64,000 nt of DNA from an uncultured Christensenellaceae bacterium (GCA_944376205.1 CALWBV010000007.1:1-64000); one strand, 5' to 3'; counted from the first letter of the stretch, positions 25,830 to 35,786 are shown. A program made the numbers and translations. The notes: generated by a model from the sequence alone, not told the origin.

Positions 25830-27521
25830 TCAGGTTACAGTATAAATAATACGTTTATACTCATCAAGACTCGTTACGCCCTTTGCCACAAGTTCTCTCA
25901 AGCTGTCTGCGAGGAACATTGCTCCGTTCTTGACGGCGACGGCTCTGATTTCGTCCGTTCCTTTGCCTGCCGTGATCATCTTCTTCATCGCATGATCGAG
26001 TTCTACTATCTCATAAACTGCGATACGTCCGCTGTATCCGGAATTGTTGCATTCAGGGCAACCTACAGGTTCGTATATGTCTTTTATCGTCATGTCCTCA
26101 AGCAAGCCTTGATCGGTATTTTCCGCATCGCGTCTCTTTTTGCAATAAGGACACAATCTCTTTACAAGTCTTTGTGCTATGATTGCGTTGACTGAAGCCG
26201 ATACCAGATAAGGAGGTATGCCCATATCTATCAAACGGACAATCGTAGCGATTGAGTCGTTGGTGTGCAGTGTTGACAATACCAAGTGACCCGTAATAGC
26301 CGCACGGGTAGCGATTTCTGCCGTCTCGTAGTCACGAATCTCACCGACCATTATTACGTCGGGGTCTTGACGCAACAGCGAACGGAGCGCACTTGCAAAG
26401 GTCAATCCTGCCTTTGAATTTGTCTGCACCTGATTGACGCCCATCATTTGTTTTTCGACAGGGTCTTCAACGGTAGTAATATTTATGTTAGGCTGTCTCA
26501 ATTTATTGAGTACCGCATACAACGTAGTTGATTTACCCGAACCGGTAGGTCCCGTAACGAGTATGATTCCGTTGGGGGCGCTCAATATATGATTGAATTT
26601 TTCGATGTTTTCTTTGCTCATACCGAGTTGCTCGAAAGACAAAAGGTTTTCGCCGCCGGTGTTGAGCAAACGCATAACGCACTTTTCGCCGTATATCGTA
26701 GGAAGCGTAGATACACGCAGATCGACCTTGAATTCGTCGGTAATGTATGCAAATCTACCGTCTTGAGGAACACGCTTTTCCGCTATGTTCATACCCGACA
26801 AAATCTTGATACGGGATATAATGCTGTTGAGCGAACTTGCCGCAAGTCTCATGGTTTCCACGAGATCGCCGTCTATACGCATACGGATAATGACTTCTTT
26901 TTCAAAAGGTTCGATGTGTATATCCGACACTTGTCTCAAGTAAGCCTGATGTACAAGGTTGTTTACCAGCTTAACGACAGGAGTATTGTTAACGCTGGAC
27001 TCGATTTCGTCCATCTTCTTTGCGGTATCCGTGGAAACCACATTGATTGTCTGGACGTCTTCTTTTTCTTCGTGATAGAACAGTTCTACGTTTTTATAGT
27101 ATCTGTCTATTGCATTGTTGATACGTTCCTGAGTCGAAAGGACAACGATAGTCTCCATTTTGGAGCTCATCTTGATGTCTTCGAGTACACCCATTTCCTC
27201 GGGATTGGATATCGCTACGACAATTTTATTGTTGCGGATATCTATAGGCATCAACTCGTATCTTCTCGAGAGAGTTTCGGGAACGAGTTTTAATACCTCG
27301 GGACGTTTTACAACAAGTTCTTTGTTGATAAACTGAACATCTAAACGTTCTGCATATGCTTCAAGGAGCTGATCCTCGTTGAGAATACCACGGGAAATAA
27401 GTATCTGACCGATTTCTTCGTCGGGATGACTTCTTTGCCAACGTTTGGCGTCATTAAGTTGTTCTTGTTTGATGACTTTATTGTTGAGAAGAATCTCCCA
27501 AATCGCTGAATTATTGTCCAC
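25830..27521 (-). CDS. pilB: type IV pilus assembly ATPase PilB/GspE
   Basis: 563 residues. N-terminal MshEN-type domains, Walker A GPTGSGKSTTLYAVL, an Asp box (TTVEDPVE), Walker B (DPDVIMVGEIRD), a His box (TGHLVLSTLHTND), and a C-terminal zinc site formed by CPYC and CPEC, typical of extension ATPases (PilB) and absent from retraction ATPases. Start is GTG at 27521 with AAGGAGGG seven bases upstream. It is transcribed with three prepilins from a perfect-consensus promoter. Confidence 0.95.
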   Translation of the reverse strand: MDNNSAIWEILLNNKVIKQEQLNDAKRWQRSHPDEEIGQILISRGILNEDQLLEAYAERLDVQFINKELVVKRPEVLKLVPETLSRRYELMPIDIRNNKIVVAISNPEEMGVLEDIKMSSKMETIVVLSTQERINNAIDRYYKNVELFYHEEKEDVQTINVVSTDTAKKMDEIESSVNNTPVVKLVNNLVHQAYLRQVSDIHIEPFEKEVIIRMRIDGDLVETMRLAASSLNSIISRIKILSGMNIAEKRVPQDGRFAYITDEFKVDLRVSTLPTIYGEKCVMRLLNTGGENLLSFEQLGMSKENIEKFNHILSAPNGIILVTGPTGSGKSTTLYAVLNKLRQPNINITTVEDPVEKQMMGVNQVQTNSKAGLTFASALRSLLRQDPDVIMVGEIRDYETAEIATRAAITGHLVLSTLHTNDSIATIVRLIDMGIPPYLVSASVNAIIAQRLVKRLCPYCKKRRDAENTDQGLLEDMTIKDIYEPVGCPECNNSGYSGRIAVYEIVELDHAMKKMITAGKGTDEIRAVAVKNGAMFLADSLRELVAKGVTSLDEYKRIIYTVT

Positions 27522-27543
27522 TAATTTCCCTCCTTGTATATAA

Positions 27544-27572
27544 ATTATATTACAATTTATTTACAGTGTCAA
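27544..27572 (-). promoter_or_regulatory. perfect consensus promoter of pilB and prepilins
   Basis: TTGACA (27567-27572), exactly 17 bp, TATAAT (27544-27549) on the minus strand. Confidence 0.88.
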
Positions 27573-27647
27573 TATGCAATTTTTATTTTTTATATAAATT
27601 GATTATAAATTAACAATGTGTATATAACGCTATATTAATTATAAGTT

Positions 27648-28661
27648 TTAGAATATAAGTTTTGTATAACCGTCAATGATTAAATCGCCGAAATATATAG
27701 TAATTATCGTAGCCAAAACGATAAACGGTCCGAAAGGAATCACTTTGCCTTTGGGCAAATCGTCTTCATCTTCCTCCGAAGAATCGGTTTCTTCCGTTAT
27801 GCTGTCGCATTTTTCCGTGCATTCGTTATCGGTATTATCCTGCGATTCCGCAAGTGCTTTATCTTCTTTTGAATTGTCGGCATTATCCTTTTCTGCCACG
27901 CATACCTTGTCCGATGACGATTCACCGCTTTCGAGAGTCTGCGCATCTTCATTCTCCGATTTTTCTCCGTCCGCATTTCCGTCTTCGTTTTCCTCACTCT
28001 CGTCTTGCTTGTTTTTATTCACGATCATGTAGATAATTGAGAAAACTCCTCCAACTACTACGGAAATAAGGAAAATCACCAGAATCTTTTGCCAACCGAA
28101 AAGCAAACCCAATACAAAGTAAAGTTTGACGTCTCCGAGCCCCATTCCGCCGAAAAGTGCAAGAATAAGCATAGGAACACTTATGCACACGCAACCTATC
28201 AATTTTGATTGCCACGACACTCCCGAAAAAGGAATAAAAGTGATAAGTCCCAACAAAAGTATGGTGATATTAGACGAATCGGGAATTTCAAACGTATCGA
28301 AATCCACCATTGCCACGACTATAAGTACCGACACGAGAATGTCGTAAATAAGAGTCATATAACTGATTTTGAATACGGCAAAATTTACCGTCCAAAGAAT
28401 ACAGTTGAGAGCCTCTATTATAGGATATCTTAAAGAAATACGCTCATGGCAATTACGACATTTTCCTCGCAATATAATATAACTCAATATCGGTATGTTG
28501 TCATAAGCCTTTATAGGAGCCCCGCATTTAGGGCAAAAAGAGCGTGCTTTTGAAAAAAAAGTGCCTTTGGGCAGACGATAGATAACCACATTCAAAAAAC
28601 TACCTATCGCCAATCCCGCTAAAGCACTCAAAAAATACAAAGTAACAGTCAGAGCAAGCAT
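27648..28661 (-). CDS. pilD: prepilin peptidase with acidic insert
   Basis: About 337 residues from the ATG at 28661 (AAAGGTG upstream; the GTG two codons earlier would sit on the ribosome binding site). The N-terminal methylase-type zinc site has CPKC and CRNC. The two aspartates of the aspartyl protease are in VDFDTFEIPD and GLGDVKL. The GKVIPFGPFI motif precedes the last helix. It cleaves prepilin leaders and N-methylates the new N-terminus. Odd feature: between helices, roughly residues 213-305, lies a strongly acidic Asp/Glu/Ser/Asn-rich insert. Confidence 0.93.
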   Translation of the reverse strand: MLALTVTLYFLSALAGLAIGSFLNVVIYRLPKGTFFSKARSFCPKCGAPIKAYDNIPILSYIILRGKCRNCHERISLRYPIIEALNCILWTVNFAVFKISYMTLIYDILVSVLIVVAMVDFDTFEIPDSSNITILLLGLITFIPFSGVSWQSKLIGCVCISVPMLILALFGGMGLGDVKLYFVLGLLFGWQKILVIFLISVVVGGVFSIIYMIVNKNKQDESEENEDGNADGEKSENEDAQTLESGESSSDKVCVAEKDNADNSKEDKALAESQDNTDNECTEKCDSITEETDSSEEDEDDLPKGKVIPFGPFIVLATIITIYFGDLIIDGYTKLIF

Positions 28662-28670
28662 ATACACCTT

Positions 28671-29309
28671 TTATGCAAAATAACAAATGAATTTTGAGCC
28701 AGAGCTTGTAAAATCAATGCTGTTGCCCAATCTCTCGAGGTTGAGAAGCTTGAAAGATTCCTTGCCTTGCGTGACTACTCTTTCCGGATTATCTCTTTCG
28801 AATACGTACACCTGTACTCTCAACGTAAGATAATTGCCCGAAGCCGCATTGTAAAGAGGAACGAAGGATATTTGCACTCCGTATTTATCGTAAGCGGATT
28901 CTTCGAGAATAAGTTTGCTTCCTACAGGCAATCCGTTATCGTCCAATTCAAACTCTCCGAGATAATTACTCTCGAGATAATATACGTATCCGTTGAAACT
29001 GAACATGGCGTGATGAGTTTTGAGATATTCGGTTTTTACCTCGCCGCTTTGTCCCAAAGCACTACCTGAATCAAGGAAAATCTCCTCTTTGGTATAAAGG
29101 TTTTTCTTGACAAGTGCAAGAACAAGATCCTTTACGTCATCCGCCATAAGTGTTTCTGTTCCTTTTGCAAACGTCCTGCTCGCAGAACTCGTAATTGCAA
29201 AGACGGATATCGTAAGAATACTCATAATAACCATAGCAACGAGAAGTTCTACAAGCGTAAAACCTTTTTTCCATTTATTCTTGGTCTTTTTAATTCTGTT
29301 TATCAACAT
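28671..29309 (-). CDS. minor prepilin-like protein (PilW/GspJ-like position)
   Basis: About 212 residues. A basic leader with KWKKG is followed by FTLVELLVAMVIMSILTISV. The E at +5 and hydrophobic helix mark a prepilin. It is longer than the major pilin, like PilW/GspJ minor pilins that start pilus assembly. The start ATG at 29309 lies two bases after the upstream stop (TGATTATG), with GGTGAT as ribosome binding site. Confidence 0.82.
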   Translation of the reverse strand: MLINRIKKTKNKWKKGFTLVELLVAMVIMSILTISVFAITSSASRTFAKGTETLMADDVKDLVLALVKKNLYTKEEIFLDSGSALGQSGEVKTEYLKTHHAMFSFNGYVYYLESNYLGEFELDDNGLPVGSKLILEESAYDKYGVQISFVPLYNAASGNYLTLRVQVYVFERDNPERVVTQGKESFKLLNLERLGNSIDFTSSGSKFICYFA

Positions 29310-29311
29310 AA

Positions 29312-29716
29312 TCAATCACCGACGTATATGCAATACGATATTCCGGAATCGTTGAGCGTATAGATATAATACGTTCCTTGAGAGGTAACTCTCTTTTTGA
29401 TTTCGCTGTCCTTGTTGCTGAGTTCGAGAGTCAAAGGCTGATAAGTATAGTCTCCTTCTGCATGGTCGGGGCTTACGACGGTGATCGTGATATCGTCTGT
29501 ACTGCCCGATTCGATAGCTTCGACAAGTCTTTCTCTGTCTCTGTCGTAAGCAATTGACATATTGACCATCTTTGTGGAAGTAAACATGAACGTAGAAAAC
29601 ATTACCGCCATCATCGCAAACAATGCCACGCTGACTATTGCCTCCAACAGAGTAAATCCTTTTTTACCTTTGAGTCTTACCAGTGAGAATTTTCTCTTTT
29701 TTTCAGTCTTTCTCAT
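29312..29716 (-). CDS. minor prepilin-like protein (PilV/GspI-like position)
   Basis: About 134 residues. Leader rich in Lys/Arg, then KKG and FTLLEAIVSVALFAMMAVMF, with E at +5. Short globular part. Coupled to the upstream giant gene by the same TGATTATG junction. Function as an initiation-complex subunit is inferred from family and position. Confidence 0.8.
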   Translation of the reverse strand: MRKTEKKRKFSLVRLKGKKGFTLLEAIVSVALFAMMAVMFSTFMFTSTKMVNMSIAYDRDRERLVEAIESGSTDDITITVVSPDHAEGDYTYQPLTLELSNKDSEIKKRVTSQGTYYIYTLNDSGISYCIYVGD

Positions 29717-29718
29717 AA

Positions 29719-32700
29719 TCAATAATACCCCAAGAATTCCCAGATAATTTCGCCGAACTGACCGATTTCTTCTTCACTGTTTCCAAATTCGAAGTTTACA
29801 TCGGTAATCAGCGGTGCAGGAACGTGGTTGTAGACACAATACCTATATTCGCTTATCGTCTCTTCAAACCTTTCAACCTGACCTTGCATCAAATAGTTCT
29901 TTACTGCCATACAGCCGTTGAGGATAGTTCTGTTACCGTCCGAACCGACTATATCGCCAAATCCGTTGGGCGCATATATGTAGCCGTTCATGCTCATATT
30001 GTAACCCATCTCGATTATAATACTGTCATTGGATATAAAGTATATACTGTCCGATCTGCGATCGACACCCGTCATTTCTTCGACAAGTCCTATCGTGCAG
30101 TTTGTACCGAATTTCAGTTCGGGCACTTCAACGCCGTCTCCTCCGCTCACATATGCAAAGGTCATATTTCCGCCGGTAAGAACAACTGTCGTGTTTTCTC
30201 CGAATGTCACGCCCTTCTCGAATTTAAGATGCAGGTTATCATCAAAAGAATTAAACTTGATAATGTATCCGCTGTAATTGAATTTAATTCTCGAAGTGAA
30301 TACCATGCTCTTTTTAATTTCGATTACTTTGTTTACATTATCGACAGAAGCAACGTCTGTTCTGCCTGTAGCCGCAACATAACTCTGTATGCCCGATCTG
30401 ATATCTCCGTTTGAAATATAGCTGTTGATATCGTAGTAATATACACCGAGAGGAGACGTCTCGTCAGCGGCTGCTACGGGAGCATTCCAGAATTGAGGAT
30501 TTGCCTCTTTCGTTTCCCATGTAGTGGGGAAGAAATACTGCGACCAGAGGTTCAATGACTGTCCCGCCGAGAAATGGATACTCTCAACGCCGCCGTATGT
30601 AGCGAAATTGTTGATTTGATGCGCAAATACTACATCAGACGCCTGCGAGAGAACCGCACCGCTGTATGTTACTCCGAACGAGCTCAACCAACTGCCGAGA
30701 ACGTAGGGATTTATCGTCAAATCGTAATCGGTATCCCAGACTGACAAACCTACCGTATAAAGAGTATCGAGATAGATTGACTTTCTGTTTCCTTCAAGCG
30801 TAAATCCTCCGTACCATTCGTTACCGTCGATAAACGTTCCGCCGGGACCTACGAATACGTTGTTGAAATTAAGGTGAGGCGCTTCGAGTCCGCTCCATGC
30901 ATTTGTCTTGTGCTGACTTTGTTTTATTCTCAACTTGTTAGCCACCAAGTTGCCTGTAACGTCTATTGTATTATACCTCATGGCAGTTTCATTATTTTTA
31001 CTGTCTTCCATCGAGGCTCCGGTCTTTAGATAGTTTTTATACGCATCGTCGGTGTACTCCAAGTCTATATTTAAATATCCTTCAACGAATATGTTGCCGA
31101 AGATTTCTCTATAGACATCGTCACCTTCCCATTTTGCTACGATAATCTTTGTATTAACTTTGGAATAGAGTGTTCCTATTACGGAAGTATTTTTGATATA
31201 TGCGCCGTATTCGTTTGTATTGAGATAAGATGTACAAAGCGCATTGGATTCTGTGATACAGTCTGACTCAAGACCTGCAATAACGAGATTACCGCCGGGA
31301 CAGTTGATAGACAAACCGTTGCCGTCCTTAAAAGTAAGCGTGCCGGATTTTATGCTGCTGTAATCGATAGAAAAATTATTTCCTCTCAAATAAACGTTGC
31401 CGTATATTGTACTGTCGAGAATCGTGAGATTGTCGCCATTGCAATAAACGTCGCCGTAAATCGTGGAGTTTGCTATATACAAATCTCCTTGCACCATAAT
31501 ATCTCCGAATATGGAAACGGATTTTTTATGAACTCTGCTGCTTCCGTTCCATCTTTGGAAAACATAACCGTCTATCGCAAGATCTTTTCTCGCATAGATA
31601 TTGTTTTTGATGCCTTTATAAGCATTGTACGTATTAACCGAATCGAAGTTTTCAATTCTAGTATCGTCCCAAAGATACATGTTGCCGTTTATTCTGAACG
31701 TCGTATCTTCTGCGGGGATATTGTTGTTGACGTGGTCAAAGAATACGTCGATGCCGGCGGGATAGCCGTGTTCGAATCTGGTATCTCCGAGCGTGTTGTA
31801 ATAGTCCCAATAGTCACGTCCCATTACGGTGTCGTAATAGAATTGCCAACTTTCTTTATCGTTCCTGTCCTTGTCCCACAAACCTATAAGCGCTCTGGAC
31901 TGAACATAAAGGTCTCCGTTGATTGCCGTATAGTTTCTGGGATATTCGATTTCACCCGAAAGGTAATCCTGAGGGAAACTGTTGGCATAACTTCCTTGGA
32001 TTTGTCCGACATAGTCGAATTCAGAGCTTCTTATATCACCGTAATCTTTGTTTTCGCTTCTGTAATCAGAGAAAAGATAAAGTTCTACCCAATCGTTATA
32101 GAACAAAATCTCATTCGCATTGGTATACCATTCTCCTGTAGCAGATGCCAAATTCTGACCTTCTACCGCCAAAGGTTCGTTGTCGATATCAAAAGGTTTG
32201 GTATGTCCGGTAACGGTTTCGAGTTTATCGCCGTTATAAACCTTTGTTTCTATGCCGCTGTAAACGGTATCGCGCAAATATCTGTTATATACTCCCGCAT
32301 GCGAATTGTCATTTATGATTTCATCGTTTGCATTGCGGATATACTGACCTGCAGTACCCGTATATGCTCCGTAATATCCGAATTTTTCAAGGCTTGTAAG
32401 TACCGTGTTGTAAATACCGCCGTTTGTCGAAGTGCCCTCGTAGTAAATACCGTTTTCGTCATATGCGTAAATTACGGGTTGAGCAACGTACACGTCACCC
32501 AACGACTCTGCGGTGATCATACAGGTCAAAGGAGACGACCAACAGAATGCGTTGCTGAAAATCTTGGAAAGCTCTTCAGCTGCCTTTGTGGTTTTAGCAA
32601 TCTTCATTCTTACGCTTTCGCTGTAACCTTTATATGTAGCATAAGCTTCGAGACTTAATTCCGTACGACGTGTATTTGTATATCTTGCCTGCAATCTGCA

Positions 32701-33111
32701 AGTACCCATAACGTCCTTAAACAGTCCTGCGTCTTCAATTATTGAAGGTCCCGTATCTCCTTCTATGATAGCGCCCGTGCCTCCGACTTCGCCGATAGTA
32801 CAGTAAACCGCCGTTATGTCGTCAACGCCGGAAAGTACGGATTCGGCATATTTTGCATCGAGCGTGTCGACAATGATATTCATTGCTTCTTCATCATCGT
32901 AAATCAAATCGTAAAGCGCATCAACGCTGGCTTGTGCAGTATAATGTGCCTGTTGTTTGCACAGTTTTGAGAAAGAATAGTTATACGAACGTAACGCAAT
33001 AGACGTGAAAAGCGTACCCATGACTACCAACATAGCCACTGATACCATTACCACTACCAGAGACATACCCCGTTTGGGGTTTCTCAACATTTTTTTAAGT
33101 CTCTTTATCAT
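29719..33111 (-). CDS. giant prepilin-like (PilX-type) protein with beta-helix-like middle
   Basis: 1130 residues. The N-terminus has a basic stretch, then RGMSLVVVMVSVAMLVVMGT, a pilin-type membrane helix in which the usual FTLxE is MSLVV, so processing is uncertain. It resembles PilX/GspK N-termini (Y-rich helix, QQAHYTAQASVDAL). The middle (about residues 525-640) contains successive short segments of the form GDxYxxxxxxxIxxSTIYGNVY, suggestive of a right-handed beta helix or bactofilin-like fold. Later parts are rich in Tyr, Asn and Gly. It could be a large tip-located minor pilin or adhesin. GGAGGAAG precedes the ATG. Confidence 0.7.
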   Translation of the reverse strand: MIKRLKKMLRNPKRGMSLVVVMVSVAMLVVMGTLFTSIALRSYNYSFSKLCKQQAHYTAQASVDALYDLIYDDEEAMNIIVDTLDAKYAESVLSGVDDITAVYCTIGEVGGTGAIIEGDTGPSIIEDAGLFKDVMGTCRLQARYTNTRRTELSLEAYATYKGYSESVRMKIAKTTKAAEELSKIFSNAFCWSSPLTCMITAESLGDVYVAQPVIYAYDENGIYYEGTSTNGGIYNTVLTSLEKFGYYGAYTGTAGQYIRNANDEIINDNSHAGVYNRYLRDTVYSGIETKVYNGDKLETVTGHTKPFDIDNEPLAVEGQNLASATGEWYTNANEILFYNDWVELYLFSDYRSENKDYGDIRSSEFDYVGQIQGSYANSFPQDYLSGEIEYPRNYTAINGDLYVQSRALIGLWDKDRNDKESWQFYYDTVMGRDYWDYYNTLGDTRFEHGYPAGIDVFFDHVNNNIPAEDTTFRINGNMYLWDDTRIENFDSVNTYNAYKGIKNNIYARKDLAIDGYVFQRWNGSSRVHKKSVSIFGDIMVQGDLYIANSTIYGDVYCNGDNLTILDSTIYGNVYLRGNNFSIDYSSIKSGTLTFKDGNGLSINCPGGNLVIAGLESDCITESNALCTSYLNTNEYGAYIKNTSVIGTLYSKVNTKIIVAKWEGDDVYREIFGNIFVEGYLNIDLEYTDDAYKNYLKTGASMEDSKNNETAMRYNTIDVTGNLVANKLRIKQSQHKTNAWSGLEAPHLNFNNVFVGPGGTFIDGNEWYGGFTLEGNRKSIYLDTLYTVGLSVWDTDYDLTINPYVLGSWLSSFGVTYSGAVLSQASDVVFAHQINNFATYGGVESIHFSAGQSLNLWSQYFFPTTWETKEANPQFWNAPVAAADETSPLGVYYYDINSYISNGDIRSGIQSYVAATGRTDVASVDNVNKVIEIKKSMVFTSRIKFNYSGYIIKFNSFDDNLHLKFEKGVTFGENTTVVLTGGNMTFAYVSGGDGVEVPELKFGTNCTIGLVEEMTGVDRRSDSIYFISNDSIIIEMGYNMSMNGYIYAPNGFGDIVGSDGNRTILNGCMAVKNYLMQGQVERFEETISEYRYCVYNHVPAPLITDVNFEFGNSEEEIGQFGEIIWEFLGYY

Positions 33112-33182
33112 ATTCTTCCTCCTTATCTTAATGTTCCCTCTTATAAACTTTTGACGATTTTCAAATTCAATTAAGTAAGTTC

Positions 33183-33218
33183 AGTATTGTCCTGCCGAAA
33201 ATTCGGCAGAACAATACT
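33183..33218 (-). other. intercistronic stem-loop upstream of the giant pilus gene
   Basis: AGTATTGT-N-CTGCCGAA pairs with TTCGGCAG-N-ACAATACT around a short AT loop. There is no T-run behind it, so mRNA processing or stability is more likely than termination. Confidence 0.6.
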
Positions 33219-33225
33219 ATGTGAA

Positions 33226-34212
33226 TCAACCGAAAGTTACCGTAACATAAGGCACGGAGTTGTCAAGAGGAGATTTGAAATATCCCTTATTCTTGTCGCC
33301 TACCGCTCTTACGATAATATTCTGCGTACCGGTCAATGCATCTGCACTGAAAGTGTAATTGAGAATACCCGTGTTGCTTTGGGGCTTCAACGTCGCATTG
33401 GGAATCAAGGTGTAATATCTCATGCCGTCTTCACCTTCCGTGAACGAATAGAATTCGTAGCTTACCGCATTTTCCACAGCACCGAAAGATATCGTAGTTC
33501 CGCCGTTGTTGGTAAGGCTTGTTACGTTGGCAAGCAATGCGGGAATGTTTTCAGATTCGATTTCGACTTGCATCGTGTATTTCAAAGTAAAGCTTCCCTC
33601 ATAGGACAGCTTTATCTCATTGATATCGGGGGTATCGGGGTTATTGTCATGATCGACGGGTTCCGTTGTCTCCACAATATTGAAAGTAAAGCTGGTAATC
33701 TCCATGCTGGGATTTGCCTCTACTCTGTCCAAAAAGTCATTTACGATATTGATAGCGGCAACCGTATTGTCCACGGGGATAGCATATGCGGAAGTACAAT
33801 CGACATACATAACATCGTATGCTATATTCGTTTCGTCCCAAACAGCACTCTGGGTAGAGGTCTGAATAGGATACCAACCCTGTGACGAATACCCCGTCAA
33901 ACCGCAATCTTCAAAAAGCGTAAACATCATTTCGTCGATATAAGTTGCCGTAACAGGTTCGTCGAGAACTTTGTTGTTGTTGGCATAGTAGTATTCAAGC
34001 AAATCGTTATATTTTTTGTCGATTTTAGCCATATTGATAGCTGCAAGTCTGTCATTGAGAGCCTGAACCTGCTCTTGTTTTGTCTTTACTTGCGCTTCGA
34101 TTGCATCGAGGTCGTCATTTGCAGGCACTACGCCGTACATGTAAAATACAGCTACGAAAATTACTACCGCCAATATGACGAGCATCAATTTATCTTTACT
34201 TGTCAGTGTCAT
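33226..34212 (-). CDS. PilO-like pilus alignment protein
   Basis: 328 residues. One N-terminal membrane helix (LMLVILAVVIFVAVFYMYGVV) is followed by a coiled coil (about 35-60), then a globular domain, the PilO layout. Sequence similarity to PilO is weak to the eye, so the call rests on layout and position right behind a PilN-like gene with a 4-bp ATGA overlap. The C-terminal domain (about residues 215-328, IPALLANVTSLTNNGGTTIS onward) is longer than in PilO and looks fibronectin-like. Confidence 0.65.
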   Translation of the reverse strand: MTLTSKDKLMLVILAVVIFVAVFYMYGVVPANDDLDAIEAQVKTKQEQVQALNDRLAAINMAKIDKKYNDLLEYYYANNNKVLDEPVTATYIDEMMFTLFEDCGLTGYSSQGWYPIQTSTQSAVWDETNIAYDVMYVDCTSAYAIPVDNTVAAINIVNDFLDRVEANPSMEITSFTFNIVETTEPVDHDNNPDTPDINEIKLSYEGSFTLKYTMQVEIESENIPALLANVTSLTNNGGTTISFGAVENAVSYEFYSFTEGEDGMRYYTLIPNATLKPQSNTGILNYTFSADALTGTQNIIVRAVGDKNKGYFKSPLDNSVPYVTVTFG

Positions 34213-34850
34213 ACGAATGCCCCCCAGTTTACATTGAATTTCAACGTGAAGTTGATAGAATATTCTCCGTCGTCGGAATCAGAAGGCAAACCGGGATAGT
34301 TTTCTTCGACGTTGGAGAAGTACAAAAGATTCTTTTTAGATTCTTCGGTATCGAGTTCGCCTGCAAGGAATCTCGTGAAATGCCATGCGTACTCGTACTC
34401 GTTCGTTCCGCAACTGAGAGTAATGCTCGATGTATCGAGAATAATAGATCTGATCTTTACCGTATCGTTGCCTTCGAGATCGTCGTTACCCTGTACGTAA
34501 TCGAAAAGAAGATTGAGGAACATAGAACTCATCTTTTCCTTTTCGGCAGCCGTCTTGTTGGGATATACGATAGAAATGACGTCGGTTATTTTGTTGGCGT
34601 ATTCCTGTTGAGCCTGTGCATATTGCTGCTCGAGCTGAAGAACTTCGTTTTCTTTGCCCAATTGTTTGTCGAGGTCGTCAATGACGTCTTGATTTTTTGC
34701 TATGTTGACTTTTGCAGTCGCAAACAAGAATATCATTGCGCCTACCAGCACCACGATACCGAATGCTATTATAGCCGTCATGCTTGACGAACTTTTTTTC
34801 TTGGTCGCCTGATTGAGACTTTCCAAGAGATTTATGTCACGCTTTGCCAT
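34209..34850 (-). CDS. PilN-like pilus alignment protein
   Basis: 213 residues. The cytoplasmic N-terminus MAKRDINLLESL carries the INLL motif by which PilN binds PilM, followed by one membrane helix and a coiled coil (about 55-95), then a small domain. Its stop overlaps the next start by ATGA. Confidence 0.8.
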   Translation of the reverse strand: MAKRDINLLESLNQATKKKSSSSMTAIIAFGIVVLVGAMIFLFATAKVNIAKNQDVIDDLDKQLGKENEVLQLEQQYAQAQQEYANKITDVISIVYPNKTAAEKEKMSSMFLNLLFDYVQGNDDLEGNDTVKIRSIILDTSSITLSCGTNEYEYAWHFTRFLAGELDTEESKKNLLYFSNVEENYPGLPSDSDDGEYSINFTLKFNVNWGAFV

Positions 34851-34859
34851 ATACCCTCC

Positions 34860-35786
34860 TTAAACCTTCAGAATAGACAGATCCATAAGTCCGCCTATCG
34901 TGCAGAAGAAATCATTATATTCTTCAAGACCTACGCTCTCGATGTTGTCGGGCAACTCGAGTTGCAATACGTTGACTCCGTATTTCTCGGAAACGGGTTT
35001 GCGAAGAAGTTCGAGTTTCTCCTCGGTACCTGCTATTACCATTTCTTTGAGATCGTTCTCGGGGAAACGCTTTTTATAAAGGTCGATTGCGCTTCTCAAC
35101 GTATTGAGTACGTCGTTGACAAAATACATTTTATCGTTTTTGAATTTCATGGACTGCATGGAAATCACGCTCTTTGACATGGAGTACTTAAACTTCTTGT
35201 CAACTATAAAGCTGATTACTATAGCGCTCTCTCTTATCTCAACAAACAAATAGTTTTCAGGCAGATTTTCCTGTATGTAAGCAAGGTGCTTGAGCGTACA
35301 GTTTTGTCCGATATCTATGGATACGAGATTACACATAAGCGTCTTGGACATCTTTTGCATATCGCTCAATATTTTGTTGTCGACATACGTTACGAAAACT
35401 TTTGACTGTTTGAGACCGTCGACTTTGTTCTCGTCTACTATATAGTCAACGGTATTGTTACGCGCCAGTTTGTCATCGCTGAAAATTTCGTTTTTGATAA
35501 GCGCGATTGTCTTTTGTCTGTTGAGAGTGGGTACAAGCATCTCTCTGAAAGATATATTGATATTATCTAATATAATCTTTACCTTTTTATTCTTTACTTC
35601 TTCGCCGAGTTCCCTCAAAGCGTTGATGACTACCGATTCGAGTTTTTCATAGCCCTTGTCGTCAGGCGAATCGAGATAGTCGCTGGGAGTCGCAATTGAA
35701 TACAAGCTGTTGATAACAACCTTTTTCTTGCTTGCCGTTCCCTCCAGTATTTTGACGGTATCACCGCTCAAATGCAATACATACAT
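34860..35786 (-). CDS. PilM-like cytoplasmic actin-fold protein
   Basis: 308 residues. The N-terminus (YVLHLSGDTVKILEG) resembles the phosphate-1 region of the PilM/FtsA actin fold, and VSIDIGQNCTLKHLA resembles the second. In pilus systems PilM joins the N-terminal INLL of PilN to the motor. It lies between pilC and the PilN-like gene. Similarity is partial, so the call depends on operon position too. Confidence 0.75.
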   Translation of the reverse strand: MYVLHLSGDTVKILEGTASKKKVVINSLYSIATPSDYLDSPDDKGYEKLESVVINALRELGEEVKNKKVKIILDNINISFREMLVPTLNRQKTIALIKNEIFSDDKLARNNTVDYIVDENKVDGLKQSKVFVTYVDNKILSDMQKMSKTLMCNLVSIDIGQNCTLKHLAYIQENLPENYLFVEIRESAIVISFIVDKKFKYSMSKSVISMQSMKFKNDKMYFVNDVLNTLRSAIDLYKKRFPENDLKEMVIAGTEEKLELLRKPVSEKYGVNVLQLELPDNIESVGLEEYNDFFCTIGGLMDLSILKV

